64,000 nt of DNA from Motiliproteus sp047633175 (GTDB lineage: Bacteria > Pseudomonadota > Gammaproteobacteria > Pseudomonadales > Balneatricaceae), in the NCBI GenBank assembly GCA_047633175.1, contig JBLIEQ010000001.1:1-64000 (forward strand), in the 5' to 3' direction. Below are positions 1 to 8,418 of this stretch, in pieces. The translations under genes were made by a program, and so were the position numbers. The stretch's first letter is position 1, and each line of letters opens with the position of its first letter. The notes below the pieces were generated by a model. The model saw only the letters and a list, made by a program, of their open reading frames with translations, searched no databases and was not told the DNA's origin.

Positions 1-22
1 GTTCCGCCTCCCGGCGGCTTCA

Positions 23-138
23 TTTCTTTGTAGCGACAAAGAAAGCGAAGCAAAGAAAGCGCCCCCTACTAAACCGCCCTGCGGGTACGCGCCTGCGGCG
101 CTATGAAATCCAGCCTGAGGCTGGATTTCATCGGTTTA
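23..138. repeat. Nested palindromic intergenic element
   Basis: The first 314 bases hold no gene I can support. They contain a perfect 9-bp inverted repeat around 23-44 (TTTCTTTGT / ACAAAGAAA, loop AGCG). A larger nested hairpin follows: outer arms TAAACCG at 70-76 and CGGTTTA at 132-138, inner 13-bp arms at 103-115 and 119-131 with loop TGA. This looks like a REP-type element. It lies downstream of the minus-strand deacetylase gene and could serve as a transcript end, but no T-run follows it. Confidence 0.6.
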
Positions 139-314
139 GAAAGGGGATTTGGCGCCATTCTGATGGTGCGATTGCCGTTTCAAGCCTTTCAAAAAGCTAC
201 AAAATTACTCACAAAATATAACCTTAGCACCGTGGGAGTCGGGCTCCCTGTGATCTTTTAGTCTTTTGATCCCTTTATCCGAAAGTAATGAGTTAACTGG
301 GACATAGTCTAATC

Positions 315-1085
315 TCAGCCTGAATCAGCCGGATCAAAACACTGCCGCGCGCTCAACCAGCGCACCGGCTGATCCGCCATAAAGTCGAACAGGCGCTGAC
401 AAAACTGCCAACAAGCGGCGTCATGAGCCAGGTGATGAGTCATTAAACCGCTGGCCTCCCCGCTATCCACCTCACCCAGACGACGCTGCCTGAGGTGCTT
501 AATCAGTTGCGCCAGCACGACCGGCTCACCGGCAAAACAGCCGCCCTGACGCCAGTTAATCAGATCGACATGGACATTATTGATTCGCAGGCCATCCTGA
601 CAGGGCTGCTCCCGCGGTCCCAGCGCCGACAGTCCGGTACAACCTATAGTCGCCAGCTGAGAATTCAGCCCCGAACTCAGACGATTCCAAGGCGGCACCA
701 GCACCGCCACGAAGCGTTCCCCCAGCAACTGCCGTAGCTGATCCCGACCGCGCTGGAGTTCTGCAAGAATCTCGGCCAGAGGGCGGTTATCACCCAGCTC
801 GCATTTACGCTGATCGGCTCGCGCATGATTGATATGCTGGTAACCGTGCTGCAGCGCAGTCAGCTCAGGGGTCTGCGCAAACAACGGCAGCAGCGAGGCC
901 TCGGCCCCGGCGGGAATGACCGCCAGGCTCAGAGGCACGCCAAAGCGCCGACTCAGCTGGCACAGCTGCTCCAGCGCCGGAGTCTGCTGCTGGGCATCAT
1001 CATCACGCCACCACAGAGTTGGCGTTCGTCCCCACTGTCTCCAGACCTCCAGCTCATCCGCCAGGCATACCCAGGGATCAGTCAT
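315..1085 (-). CDS. Polysaccharide deacetylase family protein
   Basis: This 256-residue protein looks like a divergent NodB-fold carbohydrate deacetylase, which would remove acetyl groups from an amino sugar of a surface glycan using a bound metal. An RDDD segment near residue 27 fits the metal and catalytic Asp site, an HGYQH segment near residue 81 fits the HxxxH metal ligands, and PPWNR and a late THHLAHD match the other conserved NodB positions. There is no signal peptide, so it probably acts in the cytoplasm or on lipid-linked precursors. It is the last gene of a minus-strand cluster with two glycosyltransferases. Its first 16 codons lie in a 112-bp tandem repeat, so its start has been copied three more times upstream. 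The family call rests on motifs; the substrate is unknown. Confidence 0.7.
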   Translation of the reverse strand: MTDPWVCLADELEVWRQWGRTPTLWWRDDDAQQQTPALEQLCQLSRRFGVPLSLAVIPAGAEASLLPLFAQTPELTALQHGYQHINHARADQRKCELGDNRPLAEILAELQRGRDQLRQLLGERFVAVLVPPWNRLSSGLNSQLATIGCTGLSALGPREQPCQDGLRINNVHVDLINWRQGGCFAGEPVVLAQLIKHLRQRRLGEVDSGEASGLMTHHLAHDAACWQFCQRLFDFMADQPVRWLSARQCFDPADSG

Positions 1086-1197
1086 CGGCGTTTACCCGTT
1101 GCCTGACGATCGGAGCGCCTAACCGGTTGGCGTTCGCGCCCATTGCGTGTCTCCAGGCCTCCAGCTCATCCTCCAGGCATACCCAGGGATCAGTCAT
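1078..1197 (-). CDS. Bridging mini-ORF 3 (39 aa) in the junction repeat
   Basis: This third copy begins MTDPWVCLEDELEAW. Its stop at 1078-1080 overlaps the true deacetylase start at 1085 by 8 bases, so ribosomes ending here could re-initiate on the deacetylase. It closes an unbroken chain from the glycosyltransferase stop to the deacetylase start. No function is assigned. Confidence 0.3.
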   Translation of the reverse strand: MTDPWVCLEDELEAWRHAMGANANRLGAPIVRQRVNADD

Positions 1198-1309
1198 CGG
1201 CGTTTACCCGTTGCCTGACGATCGGAGCGCCTAACCGGTTGGCGTTCGCGCCCATTGCGTGTCTCCAGACCTCCAGCTCATCCGCCAGGCATACCCAGGG
1301 ATCAGTCAT
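1190..1309 (-). CDS. Bridging mini-ORF 2 (39 aa) in the junction repeat
   Basis: This is the second copy of the 39-residue chimeric frame. It starts MTDPWVC, ends VNADD, and overlaps the copies on both sides by 8 bases through ATGACTGA. It differs from copy 1 by a few substitutions and remains open throughout. Translation is possible but unproven. Confidence 0.3.
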   Translation of the reverse strand: MTDPWVCLADELEVWRHAMGANANRLGAPIVRQRVNADD

Positions 1310-1421
1310 CGGCGTTTACCCGTTGCCTGACGATCGGGGTGCCTAACCGGTTGGCGTTCGCGCCCATTGCGTGTCTCCAGACCTTCAGCTCATCCGCCAG
1401 GCATACCCAGGGATCAGTCAT
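1302..1421 (-). CDS. Bridging mini-ORF 1 (39 aa) in the junction repeat
   Basis: This 39-codon reading frame begins MTDPWVCLADELK, the deacetylase N-terminus, and ends RVNADD, the end of the upstream glycosyltransferase. Its start overlaps the glycosyltransferase stop by 8 bases (ATGACTGA) and its own stop overlaps the start of the next copy in the same way. It may be translated by coupling or be only a by-product of the duplication. No function is assigned. Confidence 0.3.
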   Translation of the reverse strand: MTDPWVCLADELKVWRHAMGANANRLGTPIVRQRVNADD

Positions 1422-2649
1422 CGGCGTTTACCAGCCGCTTGAGGATCTGTGCAGAATGGGCGGCGCCCTGACACTCTAAATCCAGCGTTTGCGGACGGTC
1501 AGCACTCAAACAGGCATTGATCGCCTCGAGAACAGCGAGCGGGTTAAGATCGGCCTCCCGCAGCATCTGGCAATAGCCCAGCTCTGCCAGGCGTTCGCTA
1601 CGCGCCAACTGCTCGGTCTCACCCCCACCCTCAAACGGGACCACCAGTGCCGGGCAGCGCGCAGCCAGCAGGTCCATCAGGGTGTTATAGCCGCCCTGAG
1701 AGATAGACAATCGGCAGCGCCGCAATAACGCGCCGAAATCGGCACGCAGCGGCTCCATTATCACCTCGGTGCCAGCGGGATCAACCTGCACGACAAGCGC
1801 CCTGAGCTGCCGCTGTTGCTGCTCGCTCAGGTTAGGACCGACCAGAAACCGCCAACGCGGGCGCTTACCTGGCTCAACAGGATTCAGCTGTATGGCCAGC
1901 TCGGGGTGGCTCAGCAGCTCCAGACAGGTTCGCATCAACGCAAAGCCAACCGCACCTCCGCCTGCGGAGACCAGCACTTCTGCGACCTCTTCCTGGGTAG
2001 TAACAGCGTCGGACGGCGGCTCGGACCCGTCCCTGGACCCGGCCCTGGAAATCAACGCCTCGGTCACATAGCCGGTGTACTGGAGTTTGTCCGCGAACGC
2101 CTGGGCGCGAGGGAAGGAGGACTGCAGTGCAATAAAGTGGCTATCGCCATGCACCAGCACCGCATCGAAATAACGGTCGATCAGCGCGACTGTTTCATCG
2201 ACCCGCTCGAACGATCGCCGCTGCAGAATATCGCGTACCGAACAGAGGATCCGGGGCGGCGTGCTCAGCTGCTGCGCGCGTTCCAACAGAGGCAGCAGCT
2301 CCCAGCGCAGCTGACGGCGGCCAAAGGGATAGTTTTCGATGACCAGCAGCTGGGGCTGAACTTCCTCGAGCGCCGCGATCAGCTGCTGCGTCCGTTGTTG
2401 CTTGAACGCAGCATCGATCTCAGCGCCCTGCGCATCCACCAACCCCGAGAAGGCGCTGTCCCGGGCCTTAAGTGCGGGCAGCTGGATCAGCCGGGCCGCA
2501 CCGAAGCCAAATTGCGGCACCGGCTCTCCGCCGCTAACCACGGTGACGTCGAGACCGGCGTCAAGCCAGGCATGTACCAGCAACGAGGCCCGTTTGATAT
2601 GGCCGATACCGAGCAGATGTTGCACATAAAACAGCACGCGAGGGCGCAT
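1414..2649 (-). CDS. MurG-like glycosyltransferase
   Basis: This 411-residue protein has the two-Rossmann layout of GT-B glycosyltransferases in the MurG/GT28 group. The N-terminus has a glycine-rich loop (LLGIGHIKRASLL, residues 12-24) of the acceptor-binding type. The C-terminal half has SQGGYNTLMDLLAARCPALV followed by a GGGETEQ segment, typical of the nucleotide-sugar site. It likely moves a sugar from a nucleotide donor to a cell-surface or secreted glycan. It starts 3 bases after a related glycosyltransferase and its stop overlaps the duplicated deacetylase start, so the three genes form an operon. Donor and acceptor cannot be read from sequence. Confidence 0.75.
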   Translation of the reverse strand: MRPRVLFYVQHLLGIGHIKRASLLVHAWLDAGLDVTVVSGGEPVPQFGFGAARLIQLPALKARDSAFSGLVDAQGAEIDAAFKQQRTQQLIAALEEVQPQLLVIENYPFGRRQLRWELLPLLERAQQLSTPPRILCSVRDILQRRSFERVDETVALIDRYFDAVLVHGDSHFIALQSSFPRAQAFADKLQYTGYVTEALISRAGSRDGSEPPSDAVTTQEEVAEVLVSAGGGAVGFALMRTCLELLSHPELAIQLNPVEPGKRPRWRFLVGPNLSEQQQRQLRALVVQVDPAGTEVIMEPLRADFGALLRRCRLSISQGGYNTLMDLLAARCPALVVPFEGGGETEQLARSERLAELGYCQMLREADLNPLAVLEAINACLSADRPQTLDLECQGAAHSAQILKRLVNADD

Positions 2650-2652
2650 AGA

Positions 2653-3894
2653 TCAAGCCTCCGGATTCAGTAAGCAAGTGTTCAGCAGCAGCTGCTGAGT
2701 ACGTTGACCGACCGATGCCAGACCATTCAGAAAGTCCTCGTTCATCAACTGCTGCGGCAGAGGCTGCTCAGGCAGCGCCCTGAGCGCCTGGCACATCGAC
2801 TCATTACAAATATCCTGGGGTTCGAGCACGCTGACCAGCCCCAGGGATTGTGCATGTCGTGCGCGTATCAACTGCTCTTCGCGCGGCCGGACCCGCGGAA
2901 TCAACAATGCACGTTTATTGAATGACAGGATTTCACAGAAGGTGTTGTAACCGCCCATAGCGACCACTGCCGCGGCGCCGTTCATCAGCGACTCCATCTG
3001 ATTATCAAAGGTCAGCATGCTGGCATTGGCGAGCCGATCCACGCGCTGCTGAAACGCCTGCTGCTCTACCTGTGCCATAAAAGGGCCCAGCACAAAAAGA
3101 ACATGCCAGGGCAGATCCTGGCACTGCTCATAGGCACTGAGCACGGCCTCGACCATCTCCACACCATCGCCACCGCCGCCGGGTGTGATCAGAATATAGG
3201 GGCCGGGGATCTGCTGCAGGTGCTGAGATGCCGCGGTCTCGGGCAAATGACGCTGCAGGTAGCCGCTGTAATGAATTTTTTCTTGTACCTTTTCGGGAAT
3301 ATCCAGACCCGCCAAGGGGTTACCCATAGCCGCATCGCCGTAGACCCAGATTTCACGGTAATAACGCTCTATCGCGGAAATCGCCTGTTTAGACTCCCAT
3401 TCGGGTTTAAGCAAACGCGGGGAATCGAGTACATCCCGAATCCCCAACACCGAGGGAACGCCTTTGTCGAGGAGCATCTGCAGGGTGGTTTCGATCTCCC
3501 CTTTCAATCCAAGGGGTTCTTTATCGACAATAAACAGATCGGGCTGAAACGCAGTGGCCGTATGCAGGATAATCGCCTCTCGGAGCTTAAGCGTATCCTT
3601 GAGATCGATATGCAAACCGAGCGAGGTGTAATCCCCATTGCGGAGCTTAATCACCCCTGGGATGCGCACGAAATCGACCCGTGACTTAAATTCAAACCGG
3701 CCGATAATCGGCGATCCACTGATAATCAAGACCGACAGGCCTTGAAACTGCTCGACCAGTGCATGCGCAAGAGTGCGGCAACGCCGCAGATGGCCCAGAC
3801 CAAAGGTATCATGACTGTAGATCAGGATCCGGGCGTTTTCGAGCCGGTCCTGCTGGGGAGTATCAGCCTGCATCTGTCGTCCATCGCTAAACAA
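2653..3894 (-). CDS. MurG-like glycosyltransferase, first gene of the glycan operon
   Basis: This 413-residue protein is a paralogue of the next gene. It shares the N-terminal loop (HDTFGLGHLRRCRTLAHAL) and the C-terminal MGGYNTFCEILSFNKRALLI motif of GT-B enzymes that use nucleotide sugars. A second in-frame Met at residue 8 (start 3873) is an alternative start. It heads the minus-strand glycosyltransferase-glycosyltransferase-deacetylase cluster and is divergent from the adenylate cyclase, with about 140 bases between the two starts. The pair may add sequential sugars to one glycan; that is inference from gene order. Confidence 0.75.
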   Translation of the reverse strand: MFSDGRQMQADTPQQDRLENARILIYSHDTFGLGHLRRCRTLAHALVEQFQGLSVLIISGSPIIGRFEFKSRVDFVRIPGVIKLRNGDYTSLGLHIDLKDTLKLREAIILHTATAFQPDLFIVDKEPLGLKGEIETTLQMLLDKGVPSVLGIRDVLDSPRLLKPEWESKQAISAIERYYREIWVYGDAAMGNPLAGLDIPEKVQEKIHYSGYLQRHLPETAASQHLQQIPGPYILITPGGGGDGVEMVEAVLSAYEQCQDLPWHVLFVLGPFMAQVEQQAFQQRVDRLANASMLTFDNQMESLMNGAAAVVAMGGYNTFCEILSFNKRALLIPRVRPREEQLIRARHAQSLGLVSVLEPQDICNESMCQALRALPEQPLPQQLMNEDFLNGLASVGQRTQQLLLNTCLLNPEA

Positions 3895-4035
3895 AAATGA
3901 ATACTAGGCGATCGAACAGGTCATTACAAATCACACACCTAGCACTGCTGAACAGGCCTGCTCGCTCGGAAGGCGTAACACTTATCCATCTGCGTCGTCT
4001 AAGCTAACACATCACTGAACAGAGCCTGACAGTCA

Positions 4036-5379
4036 ATGAAAAAAACACTGGCGGAACTACGTGCGTATCTGGCCCTTCCCCGCGACCACAAGCAGCAATT
4101 GCCGGGGCGCGTCCAGGCAGCACTGACGCAGCACCAGGCTAAGAGTGAACGCCTGGTCGGCTGGGTACAGCTATTCGTCGTACTGACCTTCACCGTGCTC
4201 TACCTTGTCTCGCCCAAGACCTTCACCGCGGAGGCCGCGTTCACCCCTGTGCCCTGGGTGCTCGGGGCTTACACGCTGTTCACCCTGCTGATCATTTATA
4301 TCAGTCACAAGCGACTCGCTCCAGACTGGCTCACCTATCTCTCTATCACCGTCGATATGGGGTTAATCTACCTGCTGATCTGGAGCTTCCACCTGCAATA
4401 TATGCAGCCCCCGTCGTTTTACCTCAAGGCGCCGACTCTGCTGTATGTATTTATCTTTATCGCCTTGCGCACCCTCCGCTTTGAGGTGAAATTCATCCTG
4501 TTCTCCGGTACCGCTGCGATCCTGGGCTGGGGGGCGATGATTCTCTATGTCTTCCAGGCAGATCCTGACAACACCATGATCACCAAAGACTACGTTGAAT
4601 ACCTGACCTCAAACAGCATGTTACTCGGCGCCGAGTTCGACAAAATCATCAGCATACTGATCGTCACCCTGGTTCTGGCCGTGGCCATAGACAGGGGCAA
4701 GCGCCTGTTACTCAATTCGATTATCGAATCCAGGATAGCCGAAGACCTGTCTCACTTTGTGCCCGAGCAGGTACTCAGGGGCCTGAGTCTAAGCGACGAG
4801 GCACCGCGCGCTGGGCAGGCGCGCAGCTATCAGGCCACCATCATGTTCATCGATATTGCGAACTTCACCGCGATCAGTGAAAAACTGTCCCCCGAGGAGC
4901 TCGTCTTCAATCTGAACCTGTATTTCTCCGAGGTAGAGATTATTCTGGAACGACATGGCGGTATTATTAATCAGTTTCAGGGCGATGCGATTCTGGCCAG
5001 CTTTGAGGAGCCGCTGGACGGCTTCCAGAGCGCCGAGTGTGCGATTAAAGCAGCGGCGGAGATTCAACAACGCCTCGACCTGCTGATTTTCTCCGAAGAC
5101 TGGATCCGTTTCAGCTCGCGGATAGGCATCAATACCGGAGAGGTGGTCGGAGGGATGATGGGGTCAGCACACCGGCTGATCTACACGGTGCATGGCGATA
5201 CGGTCAATCTGGCAGCCCGGCTGGAGCAACTAAACAAACAGCTGGGCAGCCGGATTTTAATCTCAGACGAAACGCGCAAGGCCTGTCGTGATGGACTCTT
5301 CAGATTCGAAACCCGGGGAGAGACCCAGGTAAGAGGGAGGAACGCCGTGACCCGGCTCTATACCCTGGGCGATCTCTAG
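4036..5379 (+). CDS. Membrane-bound class III adenylate/guanylate cyclase
   Basis: This protein should make cAMP, or possibly cGMP, from the nucleotide triphosphate at the inner membrane. Residues about 36-225 hold roughly six hydrophobic segments, and residues about 265-440 form the class III cyclase domain. The metal-binding aspartates are Asp273 (FIDIANFT) and Asp317 (GDAIL), and the transition-state pair Asn391 and Arg395 is present in VNLAARLE, so the enzyme should be active. It faces a minus-strand pair encoding a cyclic-nucleotide-binding protein and an HD hydrolase, which suggests local signalling. The membrane part resembles an integral sensor, but its ligand is unknown. Confidence 0.9.
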   Translation: MKKTLAELRAYLALPRDHKQQLPGRVQAALTQHQAKSERLVGWVQLFVVLTFTVLYLVSPKTFTAEAAFTPVPWVLGAYTLFTLLIIYISHKRLAPDWLTYLSITVDMGLIYLLIWSFHLQYMQPPSFYLKAPTLLYVFIFIALRTLRFEVKFILFSGTAAILGWGAMILYVFQADPDNTMITKDYVEYLTSNSMLLGAEFDKIISILIVTLVLAVAIDRGKRLLLNSIIESRIAEDLSHFVPEQVLRGLSLSDEAPRAGQARSYQATIMFIDIANFTAISEKLSPEELVFNLNLYFSEVEIILERHGGIINQFQGDAILASFEEPLDGFQSAECAIKAAAEIQQRLDLLIFSEDWIRFSSRIGINTGEVVGGMMGSAHRLIYTVHGDTVNLAARLEQLNKQLGSRILISDETRKACRDGLFRFETRGETQVRGRNAVTRLYTLGDL

Positions 5380-5395
5380 GAGGCGGACCGAAGCT

Positions 5396-6067
5396 CTAGC
5401 CGCCAGGGGTGAGCGTCCTGCCTCGCGCTGATCGGGCGTCCAGAAGCCCGATCAGCCGGGTGATATTGGCACGGGCATCGGCCTCGTGATTAGCTCTGAA
5501 CAGCGGATGATAGTAGATCTGCTCGCGACCGAGCAATTTTCTCAGGAACCCCAGCTGGCATGCACCATAGTCTTGATAGAGCGACGGGGGCATTTCGGCA
5601 CGACACCGCGCGGTATCACGAAGATACAGCGGCCAAGGACGCGCAAAACTGGCCAGGTCGATATCCAGCATCAGCGCCTGTTCGGCATTATCCGGGCATT
5701 GCTGATGGGTCGTGAGCAGAATCATGTTGCAGATAGCATCCAGCCTCTGCGACTCTATACTTCCTTGAGCAAGCTGTCTCAACAGCTCGGTGGCACGCTG
5801 CTCGTGTCCCTGAGGATCCGGACTGAAGCAGGCGTCATGAAACCACACAGCCAGCTCAACGGCATCCGGATCCTCAATCTGATCAGAATAACGATCGAAC
5901 CAACGTAGACAATCGACTATGTGCTGACCATCGTGATAGTAACGCGATGCCTGTGTATAGCGGCCGTCAATCAGAGCATAGACAGATTCAGCATCCGTAT
6001 TCCGCCCGGCCTGAGCGCCAGGCGTCCGGTTGCGTATCCACAGCCGACAAAAACGCTGCCGATCCAT
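5396..6067 (-). CDS. HD-superfamily metal-dependent hydrolase
   Basis: This 223-residue protein belongs to a family of predicted HD-domain metal hydrolases. The motifs seen are RYYHDGQHI near residue 43, WFHDACF near residue 75 (the His-Asp pair) and LDIDLASF near residue 134. The ATG at 6065-6067 overlaps the stop of the cyclic-nucleotide-binding gene as TGATG, so that start is preferred over the TTG three bases earlier. Tight coupling to a cyclic-nucleotide sensor suggests a role in nucleotide turnover, but no substrate has been assigned for the family that I can rely on. It converges on the adenylate cyclase, with stops 16 bases apart. Confidence 0.75.
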   Translation of the reverse strand: MDRQRFCRLWIRNRTPGAQAGRNTDAESVYALIDGRYTQASRYYHDGQHIVDCLRWFDRYSDQIEDPDAVELAVWFHDACFSPDPQGHEQRATELLRQLAQGSIESQRLDAICNMILLTTHQQCPDNAEQALMLDIDLASFARPWPLYLRDTARCRAEMPPSLYQDYGACQLGFLRKLLGREQIYYHPLFRANHEADARANITRLIGLLDARSARGRTLTPGG

Positions 6068-6555
6068 CAACTAGAGCCTGCAGATAACGCTTGCTGCAGC
6101 TTGTTGTTAGTGACATGCGCCTGAGCTAGCTTATCACTGAGCTGGTGCATCACATCTAGCGCCACATCTGGATTACAGGTCAGCAGCTGGACAAACATGT
6201 CGCCCTCTATATAGAGCACCACCAACTCACCCCGGGCACGCACAGACGCGGTCCGCCCCTGCCGCGACAGCACCGCTATTTCGCCAATCAGATCGCCCTC
6301 GGCGCGCACCACGGCGACCTGAGGCTCTGTGCTTGCCAAATCGGAGGAGATCACTTCGGCCTCACCACGCATGATCAGATAGACAGCATCGACTGGGTCC
6401 TGCTTGCGAAACAGGTACGCGCCATCCGGGTATTCGACCAGACGACTGGTGAACGCCAGCAGCTTCAACTTAGAGCTATCAAGCTTGGACAACAGTGGAA
6501 TGCTGCGTAATAACTCTACTTCCTGGTTAATATCCAAAAACCGACTCCCCAGCAC
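6067..6555 (-). CDS. Stand-alone cyclic-nucleotide-binding protein
   Basis: This 162-residue protein is almost entirely a CAP-type cyclic-nucleotide-binding domain. The phosphate-binding cassette is visible as GEIAVLSRQGRTASVRA near residues 91-107, including the Arg that contacts the cyclic phosphate. There is no helix-turn-helix after it, so it is not a Crp-like activator. It probably senses cAMP made by the nearby cyclase and acts through protein contacts. The start is GTG at 6553-6555; an in-frame stop lies a short way upstream. Its stop overlaps the start of the HD hydrolase. A 15-bp tandem repeat lies just upstream. Confidence 0.75.
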   Translation of the reverse strand: MLGSRFLDINQEVELLRSIPLLSKLDSSKLKLLAFTSRLVEYPDGAYLFRKQDPVDAVYLIMRGEAEVISSDLASTEPQVAVVRAEGDLIGEIAVLSRQGRTASVRARGELVVLYIEGDMFVQLLTCNPDVALDVMHQLSDKLAQAHVTNNKLQQALSAGSS

Positions 6556-6560
6556 TGAAC

Positions 6561-6609
6561 TCTCTACGACCGCACTCTATACGACCGCACTCTCTACAAC
6601 TCTCTATGC
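6561..6609. repeat. Short 15-bp tandem repeat
   Basis: Two full copies and one partial copy of a 15-bp unit (TCTCTACGACCGCAC) lie just upstream of the cyclic-nucleotide-binding gene. They occupy its presumed leader. No function is evident. Confidence 0.7.
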
Positions 6610-6674
6610 AGCCTCGCACTTGAACAACCGCGCTGTCAAGAACACTGAAAACGCCCCGTGACAGAATTACGAAG

Positions 6675-6699
6675 GCATTTTCAGTGTAGAAGAAAATGC
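6675..6699 (-). other. Hairpin downstream of gltX
   Basis: An 8-bp perfect inverted repeat (GCATTTTC / GAAAATGC, 9-base loop) lies 15 bases past the gltX stop. It lacks a clear T-run, so it is a doubtful terminator and may only protect the transcript end. Confidence 0.35.
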
Positions 6700-6713
6700 T
6701 TTATAGCAAAAGG

Positions 6714-8201
6714 TTAACCCAGCTCAAGCGCTTTATAGGCCTTTTCCCAAAGCTTGGCCTCTTTCTTGGAGGGGCCACCGACCAGATTAAGCGCATGACG
6801 CACCCGTGCGCGACTCATATCGGGCCCCAGGATGGCCATAGATTCGATCACCGAGACAGATGAGGCACTGCCTGAGATCGCGATAAATAGTGGAGACAAC
6901 AGGTCGCGGATCTTCAACTCCATCGCTTTCGACAGCCGGTTTAACGTGGCGAAGACCGCATCCTTATCCCAGTGCCGCAACGCTTCGAGCTCCCATAGGG
7001 AGAATTGCAAGATCAACCGAACCTGCTCCGGTGGCAGGGTCTTATGTTCGAACAGTTTCTCATCCAGCGTCAGCATCCCCGACATAAAGAAGCCGGCCAG
7101 CGGTACGACATCCGAAAAGGTCTCGACCCGCGGCTGGATCAGCGGCACGATCGGCATCAGGAAGTCGCTGTTGAGGGCCCAGCGCTTAAACTGTTCTGCG
7201 AACGCTTGGGAATCGAGCCCCTCGCGAATCCAGGTACCGTTCAGCCAGCGCAACTTTTCCACATCGAAGACCGGTCCACCGAGCGACACACGCTGAATAT
7301 CGAAGGCATCGAACATCTCCTGGCGGCTGAACTTCTCGCGCTCATCCGGCATCGACCAGCCCATCCTCCCCAGATAGTTGAGCACCGCTTCCGGCAGAAA
7401 ACCCATGCGCTGGTAGTAGAGGATACTGGTCGGGTTCTTACGCTTACTCAGCTTACTCTTGTCTGGATTGCGCAGCAGCGGCATATGGCACAGCTCGGGC
7501 ATCTCCCAGCCAAAATACTGATACAACAGCTGGTGTTTGGGTGCCGAGTTGATCCACTCCTCACCACGCAGCACGTGAGTGATCTGCATCAGATGATCGT
7601 CGACCACATTGGCCAGATGGTAGGTCGGCAGGCCATCGGCCTTCATCAGCACCTGCATATCGATCTGTGCCCAGTCGATGCTGATCTCGCCGCGCAACAT
7701 ATCGCTGAACGTACAGACCCCCTCAGAGGGCACCTTCATTCGCACCACGTGGGATTCACCCTCCGCGAGCCGTTGCTGGACGTCGGCCGCAGGCAGATGC
7801 AGGCAGTGGCCGTCATAACCGAGCTGCTGCTTATTAACCATCTGCTCTTTGCGCAACGCATCCAGCCGCTCAGAGCTGCAGAAGCAATGAAACGCATGGC
7901 CGTTGTCTAACAGCTGCTGCGAATGATCGACGTAGATCTCACTGCGCTCGCTCTGCCGGTAGGGGCCGTGAGGACCGCCCAGATCGGGGCCTTCGTCCCA
8001 CTCCAGCCCCAGCCAGCGCAGCGAATCCAGGATCATCTGCTCCGACTCAGGAGAACTGCGGACCTGATCAGTATCCTCGATCCGGAGAATAAATTGACCG
8101 CCCTGCTGACGGGCGAACGCCAGATTAAACAGCGCTATATAGGCGGTGCCTACGTGTGGATCACCCGTCGGTGACGGGGCTATTCGAGTACGAACGGTCA
8201 T
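6714..8201 (-). CDS. gltX: Glutamate-tRNA ligase
   Basis: This class I aminoacyl-tRNA synthetase charges tRNA-Glu with glutamate in the cytoplasm. The HIGH-type signature is APSPTGDPHVGTAY near residues 7-20 and the KMSKS-type loop is KLSKRKNP near residue 255. The 495-residue length fits bacterial GltX. It stands alone on the minus strand, divergent from znuA, with about 215 bases between starts. That gap includes short near-repeats (GGTGAGAGGCCAG-like, 8225-8263) in the gltX leader. The assignment is secure, although a non-discriminating form cannot be excluded by eye. Confidence 0.95.
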   Translation of the reverse strand: MTVRTRIAPSPTGDPHVGTAYIALFNLAFARQQGGQFILRIEDTDQVRSSPESEQMILDSLRWLGLEWDEGPDLGGPHGPYRQSERSEIYVDHSQQLLDNGHAFHCFCSSERLDALRKEQMVNKQQLGYDGHCLHLPAADVQQRLAEGESHVVRMKVPSEGVCTFSDMLRGEISIDWAQIDMQVLMKADGLPTYHLANVVDDHLMQITHVLRGEEWINSAPKHQLLYQYFGWEMPELCHMPLLRNPDKSKLSKRKNPTSILYYQRMGFLPEAVLNYLGRMGWSMPDEREKFSRQEMFDAFDIQRVSLGGPVFDVEKLRWLNGTWIREGLDSQAFAEQFKRWALNSDFLMPIVPLIQPRVETFSDVVPLAGFFMSGMLTLDEKLFEHKTLPPEQVRLILQFSLWELEALRHWDKDAVFATLNRLSKAMELKIRDLLSPLFIAISGSASSVSVIESMAILGPDMSRARVRHALNLVGGPSKKEAKLWEKAYKALELG

Positions 8202-8348
8202 AGAGGGGTAGATTCCATGTTCAAGGGTGAGAGGCCAGGGGTGAGAAGCCAGAGGTAAGAAGCACTAAAGCGGGCATTATAACGGTTGAGTCCAGTGCTG
8301 GGCTAGGCCCGGCGTTAACGCCGCTAGGCGGAATAGCTGAACAACGCC

Positions 8349-8384
8349 TTGTTGTTATCCATAATAACGTTATACTATAACATT
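8349..8384 (+). promoter_or_regulatory. znuA promoter with Zur operator
   Basis: GTTATA-C-TATAAC at 8369-8381 is a perfect 13-bp palindrome within AACGTTATACTATAACATT, closely matching the known gammaproteobacterial Zur box. It overlaps a -10-like TATACT at 8371-8376, which has a TTGTTG -35-like element 16 bases upstream. Zur bound with zinc should block this promoter, so znuA would be expressed when zinc is scarce. Confidence 0.75.
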
Positions 8385-8418
8385 ACACTCCACATCATTA
8401 GTCCACGAGGCCTGCAGC

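Larger units (their letters stand above)
1021..1430 (-). repeat. 112-bp tandem repeat across a gene junction
   Basis: Nearly four copies of a 112-bp unit sit between the upstream glycosyltransferase and the deacetylase. The repeated start codon falls at 1085, 1197, 1309 and 1421, exactly 112 apart. Each unit carries the last codons of the glycosyltransferase (VNADD and stop), the first 16 or so codons of the deacetylase, and about 32 bp not seen in either gene. The copies differ at only a few bases (for example CGGAGC versus CGGGGT). Copy 1, inside the functional deacetylase, differs from the others after codon 16 by a small length change. Confidence 0.9.

Noticed and set aside
1021..1430. 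CRISPR-like array
   Set aside because: The repeats are 112 bp, contiguous and without unique spacers, and they copy the ends of the two flanking genes.
1816..2673. Long plus-strand ORF opposite the glycosyltransferase
   Set aside because: It is antisense to a gene with clear GT-B motifs, is rich in Gln, Arg and His, and shows no recognisable domain.
6067..6555. Crp-family transcription factor
   Set aside because: The protein ends after the cyclic-nucleotide domain and has no DNA-binding helix-turn-helix.
7005..7910. 301-codon plus-strand ORF
   Set aside because: It is the antisense shadow of gltX, whose motifs are intact.
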